DNA of 35,681 nt from Planctomycetota bacterium (GCA_025459125.1 JALORE010000095.1:1-35681); one strand, 5' to 3'; positions 1 to 7,924 are shown, counted from the first letter of the stretch. Program-made: numbers and translations. Notes: generated from the letters alone by a model not told the origin.

Positions 1-35
1 CAGGGACTGGTGGTCGGCACCGGACGCAGAGGAAT

Positions 36-183
36 TGTGCGAAACAAACCCAATCGGGATCGAGGCAGAAGAGAGACAAGTTCTTGCCAGAACGAGGTTT
101 AGGGACGATGACATCCGAGAGCCGCCCCAAAAAACAAAGCCAATTTCCGGTGCCGTCGCGTGGGCCGGACCCTGAGAGGGTGT
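36..183. repeat. Repeat-like leader upstream of the heparinase gene
   Basis: No convincing gene lies in the first 285 bases. Two near-identical short blocks, AAACAAA followed by C or G and then CCAAT, occur at 42-54 and 132-144, exactly 90 bases apart. A 15-base string, ACCCTGAGAGGGTGT (169-183), recurs at 11950-11964 beside another repeat structure. This suggests a remnant of a dispersed repeat family rather than coding DNA. I have a general impression that such AACAAA-CCAAT text is common between genes in planctomycete genomes, but I cannot verify that here. Confidence 0.35.
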
Positions 184-224
184 ATTGGAAGCAGTGTCGG
201 AGACTTCCGGCGTGGAATCAACGG

Positions 225-253
225 TTGGCTTACCGGTGCAACCGCGGTACGAT
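225..253 (+). promoter_or_regulatory. Possible sigma70-type promoter for the heparinase gene
   Basis: TTGGCT (225-230) and TACGAT (248-253) are separated by 17 bases, each matching four of six consensus positions. The preferred start codon is 33 bases downstream of the -10 box, and an AAGGAG ribosome-binding site lies between (275-280). Planctomycete promoter consensus is poorly defined, so this is only a candidate. Confidence 0.35.
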
Positions 254-285
254 AGTGTCGGGTGAGTTATCGGCAAGGAGATTCT

Positions 286-2310
286 ATGACAGTCAAGCCA
301 GCGTCGATCTGCCTGTGCTGGATCGTTCTTGTGACCCTTCGTCCGGCGGGGGCAGGCCCGCACCCTGTGCCGCGGGAGCATCCGCGGCTGCTTGGGTCGC
401 GGCAGGAGTTGAGAAACCTGGCCCAAGCGCGGGCCCAGACGTATCCGCGGGTCGCGGCGGTGGCCCGCCAGTCGGGCGGCGACGACTACTCCAAGCTGAT
501 CTCCCTGGCCCTGGTCAGCGCGATCGAGGACGACCAGACGCTCGGTCGAGCCGCCGTGGAGAAGGCCATGAAGTACGTCGCCGGGCCGATCCGCAAAGGC
601 CATACGACTTTTGGGACCGACCTGGCCCTCTGCGCCATTGTCTATGACCTGTGCTACGATGCCTGGACGGCCGAGCAGCGCAGGCAGTGTCACGAGTACA
701 TGAACCAAACCATCGAGGCCAACGTGCAGTCGGAGACCCACGTCTTCCACAACGGCTGGTACGGCTACAAGAACTGGGGCATCGGCCTGGCATGCTACGC
801 CGCCTATTACGAGAATCCACGTGCCCCGGAGTATCTGCGCGTGCTCCGGGACGACTGGCTCAACCGGGCCGCGCCCGCCCTGGAACTGGCCGGCGCCGGC
901 GGCGGCTGGGCCGAGGGGTACTATACCAACTACTTCCTTTACGAGTGGCTCTTCTTCTGCGAAGTGGCCCGGCACTGCGAGGGTCTCGATTACTACGCGG
1001 AGGCGCCGCAGTTCTTCCGGCATCGGGCGGTCGCGAGCCTGTTCGAGACGTATCCGGGCCTGGGGACCTACAACTCCCGACGATCTATCCCCATGGGCGA
1101 CGGCGGCGGACGCACCTTCGGCGGCGATCGGGACAAAGTGCTGTCCGCCCGGCGGATTCTCGTCAACCACTTCCGCGACGACCCCGCGCACCAGGCCGTG
1201 CACGCGTTCAACGAGACCACCCCGCGCTCCAGCGTCGGCAATTACGCCTACAAGGACTTCCTCTGGCGGGACCCGACGGTCCCGAAGGGCGATCTGAGTA
1301 CCTTGCGGCTATCCCACGTCAGCCCCGGTCCGGGCTACGTGTACGCGCGCAGCTCCTGGGACGAAGACGCGACGTATTTCTTTTTCAAATGCGGCGATCG
1401 GTTCACCGCCCACCAACACCTTGATGTCGGACACTTCCTGATCTACAAGCACGAGGAACTCGCCGGCGATGGCGGCCACTACGACTCCTTCGGCACCCTG
1501 CACGACGTGAACTACCACCTGCGGACCATCGCGCACAGCACGATCCTGGTTCACGACCCGGCCGAGACGTGGCCGGGGATTCGGGCCGGGACGGTCACCG
1601 GCAATGATGGCGGTCAGCATCACGCGTGGCCGCATCACAACGGCGCCGTGGCCGACCCCGCGGAGTGGCAGCGCCGGCGCAGCCTCTACGACAACGCGGA
1701 TCTGCCGGCCTTCGAAGACGCCGGCGCCTACGTCTACGTCGCCGGCGATTGCACCCGCGCCTATTCGCCGGCGAAACTCTCGTGCTTCACGCGGCAGATC
1801 GTCTTTCTCCGTCCCGACACGTTCCTCATCTTTGACCGGGTCCGCGCCACAAAACCCGAGTTCCGCAAGACCTGGGTGCTGCAAGCCATGAAGCCGCCGA
1901 CGGCAGCGGACCGGTGCCTGGTCGTCACGAACGGCAAAGGGCGCCTGTTCCTCCAGACCCTGCTGCCGGAGAATCCTCAGGTGCGCCTGGTCACCGGAGC
2001 AGACCTCTATGCCTATGGTGGCCGCAGCTACGCTCCGTCCACGAACACCGGCCCGGCTCCTGAGTGCCGGATCGAGATCTCGCCCAACGAGTCACGGACA
2101 ACGGATTACTTTCTCCACGTGCTGAAGGCGACCGACGCACAGGACAACGGCGGGCCCGCTGCCACCGCAACCATCGGCAATGGCACAGTGCAGGTCGCCG
2201 TCGGTACCGCGACGATAACGTTCGACATGGACACCGTGGGCGGCGCCGTCGAACAGGCCGGCCGCCGGTCCGACCTGGCCCAGACCGTCGTCCTGCCGTA
2301 CAGTTTCTAG
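286..2310 (+). CDS. Secreted heparinase II/III family polysaccharide lyase
   Basis: Predicted secreted polysaccharide lyase acting by beta-elimination on uronate-containing polysaccharides; the exact substrate cannot be read from sequence. I prefer the ATG at 286 (674 aa) over an upstream in-frame GTG at 262, because AAGGAG at 275-280 is five bases from the ATG and the protein then begins with a compact signal peptide (short basic start, hydrophobic residues 6-20, Ala-Gly-Ala region). Residues from about 60 to 330 resemble the alpha-helical toroid of the family. The beta-sandwich half follows and contains the HQHLD motif (376-380), a GDGGHY segment (about 394-400) and AHSTILVHDP further on, all typical of heparinase II/III C-terminal domains. 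Length fits the family. The gene stands alone on the plus strand, followed by a repeat-rich gap. The family call is firm and the substrate unknown. Confidence 0.85.
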   Translation: MTVKPASICLCWIVLVTLRPAGAGPHPVPREHPRLLGSRQELRNLAQARAQTYPRVAAVARQSGGDDYSKLISLALVSAIEDDQTLGRAAVEKAMKYVAGPIRKGHTTFGTDLALCAIVYDLCYDAWTAEQRRQCHEYMNQTIEANVQSETHVFHNGWYGYKNWGIGLACYAAYYENPRAPEYLRVLRDDWLNRAAPALELAGAGGGWAEGYYTNYFLYEWLFFCEVARHCEGLDYYAEAPQFFRHRAVASLFETYPGLGTYNSRRSIPMGDGGGRTFGGDRDKVLSARRILVNHFRDDPAHQAVHAFNETTPRSSVGNYAYKDFLWRDPTVPKGDLSTLRLSHVSPGPGYVYARSSWDEDATYFFFKCGDRFTAHQHLDVGHFLIYKHEELAGDGGHYDSFGTLHDVNYHLRTIAHSTILVHDPAETWPGIRAGTVTGNDGGQHHAWPHHNGAVADPAEWQRRRSLYDNADLPAFEDAGAYVYVAGDCTRAYSPAKLSCFTRQIVFLRPDTFLIFDRVRATKPEFRKTWVLQAMKPPTAADRCLVVTNGKGRLFLQTLLPENPQVRLVTGADLYAYGGRSYAPSTNTGPAPECRIEISPNESRTTDYFLHVLKATDAQDNGGPAATATIGNGTVQVAVGTATITFDMDTVGGAVEQAGRRSDLAQTVVLPYSF

Positions 2311-2362
2311 GGTCTCGACCACGCTAGAATCGTGCATGGAGAGCGCGACGAATCAGGTGGAT

Positions 2363-2445
2363 CGGGTGGCATCGTCAAGGCTGCAGGCTCTGGCGCCAGC
2401 AAATGCGGTAACCAGCGGCAAGCTGACGCTTGCCGCTGCCACCCG
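2363..2445. repeat. Intergenic palindromic element, degenerate copy 1
   Basis: Bounded by CGGGTGGCA (2363-2371) and its exact reverse complement TGCCACCCG (2437-2445). It starts with the same GGTGGCATCGTCAAG string as the other copies. A perfect hairpin with a 10-bp stem and a TGAC loop sits at 2414-2437. The internal part does not keep the full cloverleaf seen in copies 3-5. Confidence 0.7.
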
Positions 2446-2466
2446 TCGGGCTGAAATGGTGAATTC

Positions 2467-2554
2467 CGGGTGGCATCGTCAAGCGTAGCCTGCGGAGCTT
2501 GGCGATGGTGAAGGGGTCCACCGTCGGCAAGCTGACGCTTGCCGCTGCCACCCG
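2467..2554. repeat. Intergenic palindromic element, copy 2
   Basis: Same terminal inverted repeat, CGGGTGGCA (2467-2475) and TGCCACCCG (2546-2554). The first 23 bases starting from GAATTCC (2461-2483) are identical to 9462-9484. The right arm is the perfect hairpin CGGCAAGC-TGAC-GCTTGCCG (2525-2544) shared with copy 1. Copies 1 and 2 together fill most of the 311-base gap between the heparinase and macrodomain genes, and nothing else is apparent there. Confidence 0.75.
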
Positions 2555-2621
2555 TGCGTATACGGAAGAAGGGCGTGCGTCGCAGATCCAACGATAGCGC
2601 CTATCATGGGAGGACGGAAAC

Positions 2622-3152
2622 ATGGACGTGAAGATCGCAGGCCGAGCGCTCGAGTTGATCGAAGGCGACATCACGGAGATGGATACGGATGCCATCGTCA
2701 ACGCGGCCAATGCGCAGCTGGTCCTGGGTGGAGGGGTGGCCGGCGCCATCCGCCGCCAAGGCGGGCCGCGCATCCAACAGGAGTGTGACCGGATCGGCGG
2801 CACCTTCGTGGGCGGCGCCGTGATCACCACCGGCGGCACTCTCCGGGCCCGGCACGTGATTCACGCGGTCGGGCCGCGCCTGGGTGAGGGAAATGAGGAC
2901 GAGAAACTCCGCAACGCCACCTGGAATTCCCTCAGGCTTGCGGATGAGCACGGCCTCACGAGCGTTGCCTTCCCGGCCATCAGCACCGGCATCTTCGGCT
3001 TTCCGATCCAGCGGTGTGCCGAGATCATGCTCGCAACCGCGGTCGCCTACCTCCGCGGCGATACCGGGCTGGGGCGTGTCGTCTTCTGCCTCTTCGGAAC
3101 CGAAAGCTACGAGGTCTTCGCCAAGGAGCTGACGCGAACGACAGCTTCCTGA
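2622..3152 (+). CDS. Macrodomain protein (ADP-ribose binding, possible deacylase)
   Basis: Single-domain macrodomain protein of 176 aa, expected to bind ADP-ribose and perhaps to hydrolyse O-acetyl-ADP-ribose or remove ADP-ribose from proteins in the cytoplasm. Visible hallmarks are GDIT (15-18, with the adenine-contacting Asp16), the NAAN motif (27-30), the glycine-rich loop GGGVAGAI (36-43) and the second phosphate loop STGIFG (121-126). The loop reads V-A-G rather than the V-D-G of MacroD-type hydrolases, so the MacroD catalytic aspartate is absent; the pattern is closer to Af1521-like macrodomains (family knowledge). GGGAGG-like purines at 2608-2613 precede the ATG. It is separated from the upstream gene by the repeat elements and is probably its own unit. 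Confidence 0.88.
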   Translation: MDVKIAGRALELIEGDITEMDTDAIVNAANAQLVLGGGVAGAIRRQGGPRIQQECDRIGGTFVGGAVITTGGTLRARHVIHAVGPRLGEGNEDEKLRNATWNSLRLADEHGLTSVAFPAISTGIFGFPIQRCAEIMLATAVAYLRGDTGLGRVVFCLFGTESYEVFAKELTRTTAS

Positions 3153-3192
3153 CGGGGTGCCTGGCCCGAAAGACGTAATCCCGCAATTTGGA

Positions 3193-3220
3193 TTGACTTG
3201 GCGGTCTTATCGGGTACAAT
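3193..3220 (+). promoter_or_regulatory. Sigma70-type promoter for the ferritin-like gene
   Basis: TTGACT (3193-3198) and TACAAT (3215-3220) are separated by 16 bases; each box matches five of six consensus positions. The GTG start at 3263 is 43 bases downstream of the -10 box. This is the best-looking promoter in the window. Confidence 0.6.
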
Positions 3221-3262
3221 GAAGATGTGTGGTCCGGGTAGAGTCTGTCGAGAAGGCGCGTT

Positions 3263-3793
3263 GTGGAGACCAAGTTCAACGTCTTCGAAATCCTTCAGAT
3301 CGCCGAGCAGGTAGAGCACAAAGGGGCCAAGTTCTATCTCAAGGCGGCCGAGCTATTTGTGGACCCCGACCTTCGGGATCTCCTCTACCGGCTGGCCACC
3401 TGGAAGGCCAAGCACGAGAAGGTCTGGGCCCGGATGCGGAAGCGCTTCTCCGAGAAGACGGGCGAGTTCGGCACGTTCGATCCGGACGACTACGTGCTCT
3501 CCAACCCACAAGTCATGTCGGGCCTGACGGCTTTCGGGATACGGCCGGAGGCGGCCGACCCCCTGACCGGCAAGGAGGACAAACGCCAGATCCTCAAGGT
3601 CGCCATCGAGCGAGCCAAGGAGGTCGTCATCTTCTATGAGGGGCTCAAGGACTTTGCCCGCGAGCCGGCCAGCAAGGACACGATCGACCGCATCATCCGG
3701 GAAGAGAATCGGCAGATCCACTTTCTGCAGGACGAGCTGAAGGCGGGCGCGGGGATCGGGAAGGCTGCGCATCCCCATCCGCCGGCGCCTTGA
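3263..3793 (+). CDS. Ferritin-like/rubrerythrin-family protein with eroded diiron site
   Basis: A 176-aa protein with the helix pattern of the short rubrerythrin-like (ferritin-like) family: helix A around EHKGAKFY (18-25), helix B around WKAKHEKVW (47-55), helix C around AIERAKEVVIFYEGL (114-128), helix D around EENRQIHFL (147-155). Family members usually bind two irons through an E, ExxH, E, ExxH arrangement and take part in peroxide or iron handling. Here the helix B glutamate before His51 is replaced by Trp/Lys, and the expected helix D histidine is Gln151 with His153 displaced, so the diiron site may be absent or altered. There is no rubredoxin domain. The start is a GTG with a purine-rich stretch (3251-3256) upstream. 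The 3' end overlaps the convergent permease gene by about 100 bases. The C-terminus is His/Pro-rich. Confidence 0.72.
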   Translation: METKFNVFEILQIAEQVEHKGAKFYLKAAELFVDPDLRDLLYRLATWKAKHEKVWARMRKRFSEKTGEFGTFDPDDYVLSNPQVMSGLTAFGIRPEAADPLTGKEDKRQILKVAIERAKEVVIFYEGLKDFAREPASKDTIDRIIREENRQIHFLQDELKAGAGIGKAAHPHPPAP

Positions 3794-5069
3794 CCGCGGC
3801 GGTCGGGCCCGGGCCGGAAAACTCGCCGGCTAACAGGTGCCCGATCGGGCGTAACGTATCGAACTGCATCAGGACAATGCGGAGCGCCGCCGTGATCGGG
3901 GCCGCCACGAACATCCCCACGATACCCCAGAGCAGGCCCCAGAAGGCCAGCGCCAGCAGGATCGTCACCGGGTGCAGGTCCAGCCCCTCGCCCATCAGCT
4001 TGGGCTCGATGATGTTGCCCAGGAGATTCTGAATGGCCCCGGGGATCGCCACCACGAGCACAATCAGCACCGGCGACGACGGGAACTGCACCACTGCGAT
4101 GGGGATCGGCAGCAGGGTCACGATCAGCGAGCCGATGGAAGGAATCCAGTTCAGCACGAAGGCGAGGATGCCGAAGACGCCGGCGAGCTTCAGGCCCAGG
4201 TGATCGAGCGTCAGCCACACCAACACTCCCGTGATCAGGGAGATGACCATGTGGATGCCGACGTACCGACGAATCTTCTGCACGACGTCCCGGTACATCT
4301 GCGAATGCTCGGTGTAGGGATTGCGGCCGGCCAACAGGAAAATGACGAAAATCGCGACAAAGCAGACGCCGGAGATCAACCCAAAGATCGTGCCGACCGC
4401 GTTCGTCAGAATGTAAAAGAGGTAATTCTTCAAATCGCGGACGAGCTCCTTCGTGTCGATCGGCCAGGCATGAGCCGCCGGCTTGACCGGCAGGGTGCCG
4501 GTGACGACCGCCCGGGACTCGTTGGGTTCTTGTGCCAACGGCTCACACCATGGGCGTACCCCCACCGCCGCGGGCGAGGCACCGTCCTTGACGACCGGAA
4601 AGACCGCGAAGGCCTCGGGTTCGATCGGTGGGGTATCCTTTACCGCTGCCGCCGGCACGGGCTTCGGCTCGTTGGGGCCCGCCGGCACCAGAGGTTTCTC
4701 CCGTGGATAGAGTTGCTCCACCGCATCGACCAGCTGGCCGGCCATCTTCTCGAAACTGTCGCTGTACTCGCGCGCCGTCGAGGTGATGGTCCGGGCGGCC
4801 TGTGCAACCAGCAGGGACATCACGGCGAGGATCGACAGAACCACGAGCAGCGTGATGACCACCGCGATCACGCGCGGCAGCCGCAGCCATTTGACCTGAA
4901 AATCCTCGATGGGTGCGACCAGGGCGACAATGAAGAGCGCCACGACAAAGGGAATCATGACCGCCCGGGTGTAGATCAAGGCCAGCGCCAGTGCCACACC
5001 GGCCAGAATCACCAGCGACGCGGTGATGATCCCGTTACTCTCATCCTTGCGGTTGTATGTCATGTCCAT
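3693..5069 (-). CDS. AI-2E/PerM family permease, copy B
   Basis: Polytopic membrane protein of the AI-2E transporter (PerM/TqsA/YdiK) family, 458 aa. It opens with two hydrophobic blocks (about 15-50 and 62-90), the first ending in VALFIVALVAPI. A long soluble loop (about 95-200) with a Pro/Ala-rich part follows, then the family's C-terminal membrane core. That core contains NWIPSIGSL, the conserved EPKLMGEGLDLHP segment and the FWGLLWGIVGMFVAAPITA signature. Some members export autoinducer-2, others Na+/H+ or unknown substrates, so the substrate is not assigned. It lies 60 bases downstream of a close paralogue on the same strand and probably shares its transcript. An in-frame ATG two codons later (5061-5063) is a possible alternative start. 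The Pro/Ser/Ala-rich C-terminal tail overlaps the convergent ferritin-like gene. Confidence 0.82.
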   Translation of the reverse strand: MDMTYNRKDESNGIITASLVILAGVALALALIYTRAVMIPFVVALFIVALVAPIEDFQVKWLRLPRVIAVVITLLVVLSILAVMSLLVAQAARTITSTAREYSDSFEKMAGQLVDAVEQLYPREKPLVPAGPNEPKPVPAAAVKDTPPIEPEAFAVFPVVKDGASPAAVGVRPWCEPLAQEPNESRAVVTGTLPVKPAAHAWPIDTKELVRDLKNYLFYILTNAVGTIFGLISGVCFVAIFVIFLLAGRNPYTEHSQMYRDVVQKIRRYVGIHMVISLITGVLVWLTLDHLGLKLAGVFGILAFVLNWIPSIGSLIVTLLPIPIAVVQFPSSPVLIVLVVAIPGAIQNLLGNIIEPKLMGEGLDLHPVTILLALAFWGLLWGIVGMFVAAPITAALRIVLMQFDTLRPIGHLLAGEFSGPGPTAAVKAPADGDAQPSRSPRPPSARPAESGSADSLPG

Positions 5070-5129
5070 CCTATGACGGCTGCGGGTGAGTCCTGAAAGT
5101 TGCTTCCGGGGCGAGGCTCGACCCCTTGT

Positions 5130-6566
5130 TTACATATTGACGGCCGGAGCTGCTCCCCCGCCGACCGGATGTGCGGGTTTGGAGAAGTGACCGGCGAGCA
5201 GATCCGCGATGGGCCGGAACGTGTCGAATTGCATCAGCACGATGCGGAGCGCGGCCGTAATCGGCGCCGCCAGAAGCATCCCGACAATCCCCCAGAGCAA
5301 TCCCCAGAATGACAGGGCCAGAATCACCGAGATCGGGTGCAGATCGAGCCCCTCGCCCATCAGCTTGGGCTCGACGAGATTGCCCAGGATGCTCTGGATC
5401 AGCCCGGGGATCAGCACCGCCAGCATGATCGGCCAGGGCGCGTAGTGGAACTGCGCCACGGCGATCGGGAGCGGAATCAAGGTGGCGATGGTCGGGCCGA
5501 CGGAGGGAATGAACCGCAGCAGGAAGGCCAGGACCCCGAAGACGCCGGCCAAAGGCAGGCCCAGGATAGTAAAGGTCGCCCAGATCAACACGCCCGCCGC
5601 CGCGGACACCAGCACCTTGGTGCCCACGTAGCGCCGGATCCTCCGCACGACATCGACGTAGACCTGCGAGTGCTTCGCGTACGGGTTGCGGCCCGCCAGC
5701 AGGAAGATCACGAAGAGGATGACCAGGACCACACGGGAGATCATGCCGAAGATCGTCCCGAAAGCGTTCGTCACGATATTGAAGATGTAGTTCTTCAGGT
5801 CCTTCACGATCTCCTGGGTATCGATGCGCCACTTCTTCTTCGTCTCCTCCTCCGGGGGCGCTGCGGGCTCCGCCGCGACCGTCGCGACGGGAGTCACGGC
5901 CGCGGTTGGGGCCGGAACCACTTGGTCAGGTTCCTTTGCGGGAGGCGCGGCGCGGGGCCGGGCCTCCAGGATCACCGGCGCGACCGTGTCCTTGACGACG
6001 GGAAACAGCTCGAACGCCTCCGGCGGGGCCTGCGACGGCTGCGCCTTCTCGGTGCTCTCCCCCTTCGTAGCCTTCTCGGGCGCCGGGGTCAACGCCGGGG
6101 CCGGCGTCGGCGTGGGCGCCGGTTTGGGCTCGTTGGGCGACGCTACGGGCTTGGGCTCCTCCTGGGGGTACAGGTGCTCCACCTGGTCCAGAAACCGCTG
6201 CGCCATTGTCTCGAAGCTGGCGCTGTAGTCGTTCGCCGTGTAGACGATCGTCCGACTGGCTTCCGCAACGAACAGCGATACCAGCGTGATGACGGACAGC
6301 GCCACCAGCAGTGTCACGATGACCGCGATCACCCGCGGCAGCCGCAGCCACTTGACCTGAAAGTCCTCGATGGGCGACACCAGGGCCACGATGAAGAGGG
6401 ACACCACAAATGGCATCATGATGGCCCGCGTATAGATCAGGGCCGCTGCCAGCGCCACCACGGCCAGGATGGCCAACGACACCGTGATCAGCCAATTCTG
6501 CTCGCTGTGCTCCGGCCCCGCGTTTGTCTCCTGGTTTCTCAAGTTGATCATAGCCGTCCCATCCAC
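5130..6566 (-). CDS. AI-2E/PerM family permease, copy A
   Basis: Paralogue of the adjacent downstream permease with the same layout: two N-terminal hydrophobic blocks, a soluble loop, then the AI-2E membrane core with EPKLMGEGLDLHP and FWGLLWGIVGMLLAAPITA. Long stretches, such as the segment from IEDFQVKWLRLPRVIAV, are identical or nearly so between copies, pointing to tandem duplication. The clearest difference is the soluble loop, which here carries a long Pro/Ala/Thr-rich stretch (about residues 145-235). Translation may start at GTG 6566 or at ATG 6551, where GGATGGGA lies seven bases upstream; the latter would give 473 aa. It lies 32 bases downstream of the RNase HII-like gene, so the three minus-strand genes are probably one operon. 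Confidence 0.82.
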   Translation of the reverse strand: MDGTAMINLRNQETNAGPEHSEQNWLITVSLAILAVVALAAALIYTRAIMMPFVVSLFIVALVSPIEDFQVKWLRLPRVIAVIVTLLVALSVITLVSLFVAEASRTIVYTANDYSASFETMAQRFLDQVEHLYPQEEPKPVASPNEPKPAPTPTPAPALTPAPEKATKGESTEKAQPSQAPPEAFELFPVVKDTVAPVILEARPRAAPPAKEPDQVVPAPTAAVTPVATVAAEPAAPPEEETKKKWRIDTQEIVKDLKNYIFNIVTNAFGTIFGMISRVVLVILFVIFLLAGRNPYAKHSQVYVDVVRRIRRYVGTKVLVSAAAGVLIWATFTILGLPLAGVFGVLAFLLRFIPSVGPTIATLIPLPIAVAQFHYAPWPIMLAVLIPGLIQSILGNLVEPKLMGEGLDLHPISVILALSFWGLLWGIVGMLLAAPITAALRIVLMQFDTFRPIADLLAGHFSKPAHPVGGGAAPAVNM

Positions 6567-6598
6567 TCAGGATTCCGTCACCCCGCCGGGGGCGTTCC

Positions 6599-7558
6599 TC
6601 AACGACACCGGATCAGCCGATGCCGGTCGATCTCGATGTGGGGCAGACGCGTGCGCAGCTCCTCGACGAAGCGCGTGCCGTCCGTCCAATAGCCCGCGGT
6701 CGGTGCGAGATTCCCGTCCATGGCGGTGAAGTAATCGTTCTGGCACTCCATGAGCAGCTCGCGGAGGTACTTGCAGACCATGGACGCCAGCGCTACCGGC
6801 AGATACCGATCGTCGGCCTTGATCTCGAAACTCAGCCGGACCGTCCGCTCACTCGCTCGCAACTCGTAGTCGCTGGTTTCCGCCCCTTCCTGCACGATCC
6901 GCAGGTCCATGCCGGGAAAGCTGCGCAGCAGGTTCTCCCGGTAGTGCGCCCGCCCCCCCTGCCGGTCCACTTGAATCTGGATGTCATCACGTGGGAACCT
7001 CTCGAGAAGACCTTGTACCAGTTGGGTCACCGCAATGAACAGGACCTGGGCTTTGTTCTTCACGCGGCCGACCAGCGTGTTGTAATAGGCGACGTCCAGG
7101 CAGCCGCTCTGCAGGTGCACCAGCCTGGCCCCGTGGGCGGCGAGGTCCTCCGCGAACACCTGGGAGGCGATCTTCAGATCGGCCAGCCCACGTGCCAGTT
7201 CGCACTGCTGCATCTTCTGATACCACGGGTACTCCCGCAACCGCGGCAGACAATCCGGGCACAGCAGGGTCAGGCACTCCTCCAGGTTGGCCGGGTCTTT
7301 CCCTGCGCATTGCAGCACGGCCAGGACCGTGCGTTCGAGATGACCCAGACCCTCCGCGCGGTGGTACGCCTTCTTGCTGTCGGCGATCAGGAGCCGGCCG
7401 GCGAGGTGCTTGCGGGTCCTGCCCACACTGCGGCCCAGGGTCTCCCAGAGGTCGACTGGGGCGAGTTCCGGCCCCACTGAGAACGCGCTGCACGAGACGA
7501 TCAGCGGCCCGAGTAACGGCCCAAAGCCCGCCTCATCTATCCCAGCCAGAATCGCCAC
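6599..7558 (-). CDS. Divergent RNase HII-like protein
   Basis: A 319-aa protein with the core motifs of type 2 RNase H, which cuts RNA in RNA-DNA hybrids. It begins with GIDEAGFGPLLGP (6-18), has DSKK (60-63), VDRQGG (197-202) and KADDRYLPVALAS (248-260). These supply candidates for all four acidic catalytic residues: Asp8, Glu9, Asp198 and Asp249 or 250. Two features are unusual. The conserved GRG motif that reads the 2'-OH at an RNA-DNA junction is GFG (11-13). The protein is also about 100 aa longer than bacterial RNase HII, mostly through a helical-looking insert between the DSKK and third-aspartate motifs. The start is a GTG with AGAGG seven bases upstream. It heads the operon with the two permeases. 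It may act on another nucleic-acid substrate; no bacterial counterpart of this length is known to me by name. Confidence 0.7.
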   Translation of the reverse strand: MAILAGIDEAGFGPLLGPLIVSCSAFSVGPELAPVDLWETLGRSVGRTRKHLAGRLLIADSKKAYHRAEGLGHLERTVLAVLQCAGKDPANLEECLTLLCPDCLPRLREYPWYQKMQQCELARGLADLKIASQVFAEDLAAHGARLVHLQSGCLDVAYYNTLVGRVKNKAQVLFIAVTQLVQGLLERFPRDDIQIQVDRQGGRAHYRENLLRSFPGMDLRIVQEGAETSDYELRASERTVRLSFEIKADDRYLPVALASMVCKYLRELLMECQNDYFTAMDGNLAPTAGYWTDGTRFVEELRTRLPHIEIDRHRLIRCR

Positions 7559-7637
7559 GCGTATGCCTCTGCCTTTCCCGAACCCGGTCCACGTTCCATC
7601 AGGACGAGCCGCCTACGGGCCACAATCCGCACCTCAG

Positions 7638-7666
7638 GTGATACAGGAAACCCCGCCGCTTGTCAA
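7638..7666 (-). promoter_or_regulatory. Promoter for the RNase HII-like/permease operon
   Basis: Read on the minus strand, a perfect TTGACA (7661-7666) is followed after 17 bases by TATCAC (7638-7643, four of six). The GTG start at 7558 is about 80 bases downstream. Confidence 0.5.
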
Positions 7667-7708
7667 TCGAAGCCCGGTCTTCGCCCATCTCCCCGTCCGC
7701 CGGTGGTC

Positions 7709-7796
7709 CGGGTGCCATCGTCAAGCGCAGCTTGGCGCTGGTGGCTTTCTGTGTATCAGATCATCGCCCAGGCCTTCGGCCTCGACGATGCCACCC
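7709..7796. repeat. Intergenic cloverleaf element, copy 3
   Basis: Outer stem GGTGCCATCGT (7711-7721) pairs with ACGATGCCACC (7785-7795) with one mismatch. The left arm is CAAGC-GCA-GCTTG (7722-7734). A weaker middle arm (about 7735-7767) has GCGCTGG facing CATCGC. The right arm (7768-7784) has a seven-pair stem with one mismatch and a TTC loop. It lies between two divergently transcribed genes, just upstream of both promoters. Confidence 0.75.
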
Positions 7797-7862
7797 ACTT
7801 GCCGTTCTCCCTGGAGTCATTCCCATGACGTGGTGTTGGCCCTGGCTGGAGACCAGGGCCTG

Positions 7863-7891
7863 TTGCCGCGCCGGTATGTTTGTGTTACATT
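7863..7891 (+). promoter_or_regulatory. Possible promoter for the ABM/Fe-ADH pair
   Basis: TTGCCG (7863-7868) and TACATT (7886-7891) with a 17-base spacer, each four of six matches. AAGGAG lies at 7913-7918 before the ATG at 7925. Confidence 0.4.
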
Positions 7892-7924
7892 GCTTCGATA
7901 TTCGTCCTCGGTAAGGAGAGAGCC

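Noticed and set aside
84-647. Plus-strand open frame of 187 codons overlapping the heparinase start.
   Set aside because: It runs through repeat-like leader and then the heparinase gene in another frame; the protein is low-complexity with no ribosome-binding site or domain.
2622-3152. A DarTG-type or other toxin-antitoxin role for the macrodomain protein.
   Set aside because: No ADP-ribosyltransferase toxin gene lies next to it; the neighbours are a lyase and a ferritin-like protein separated by their own signals.
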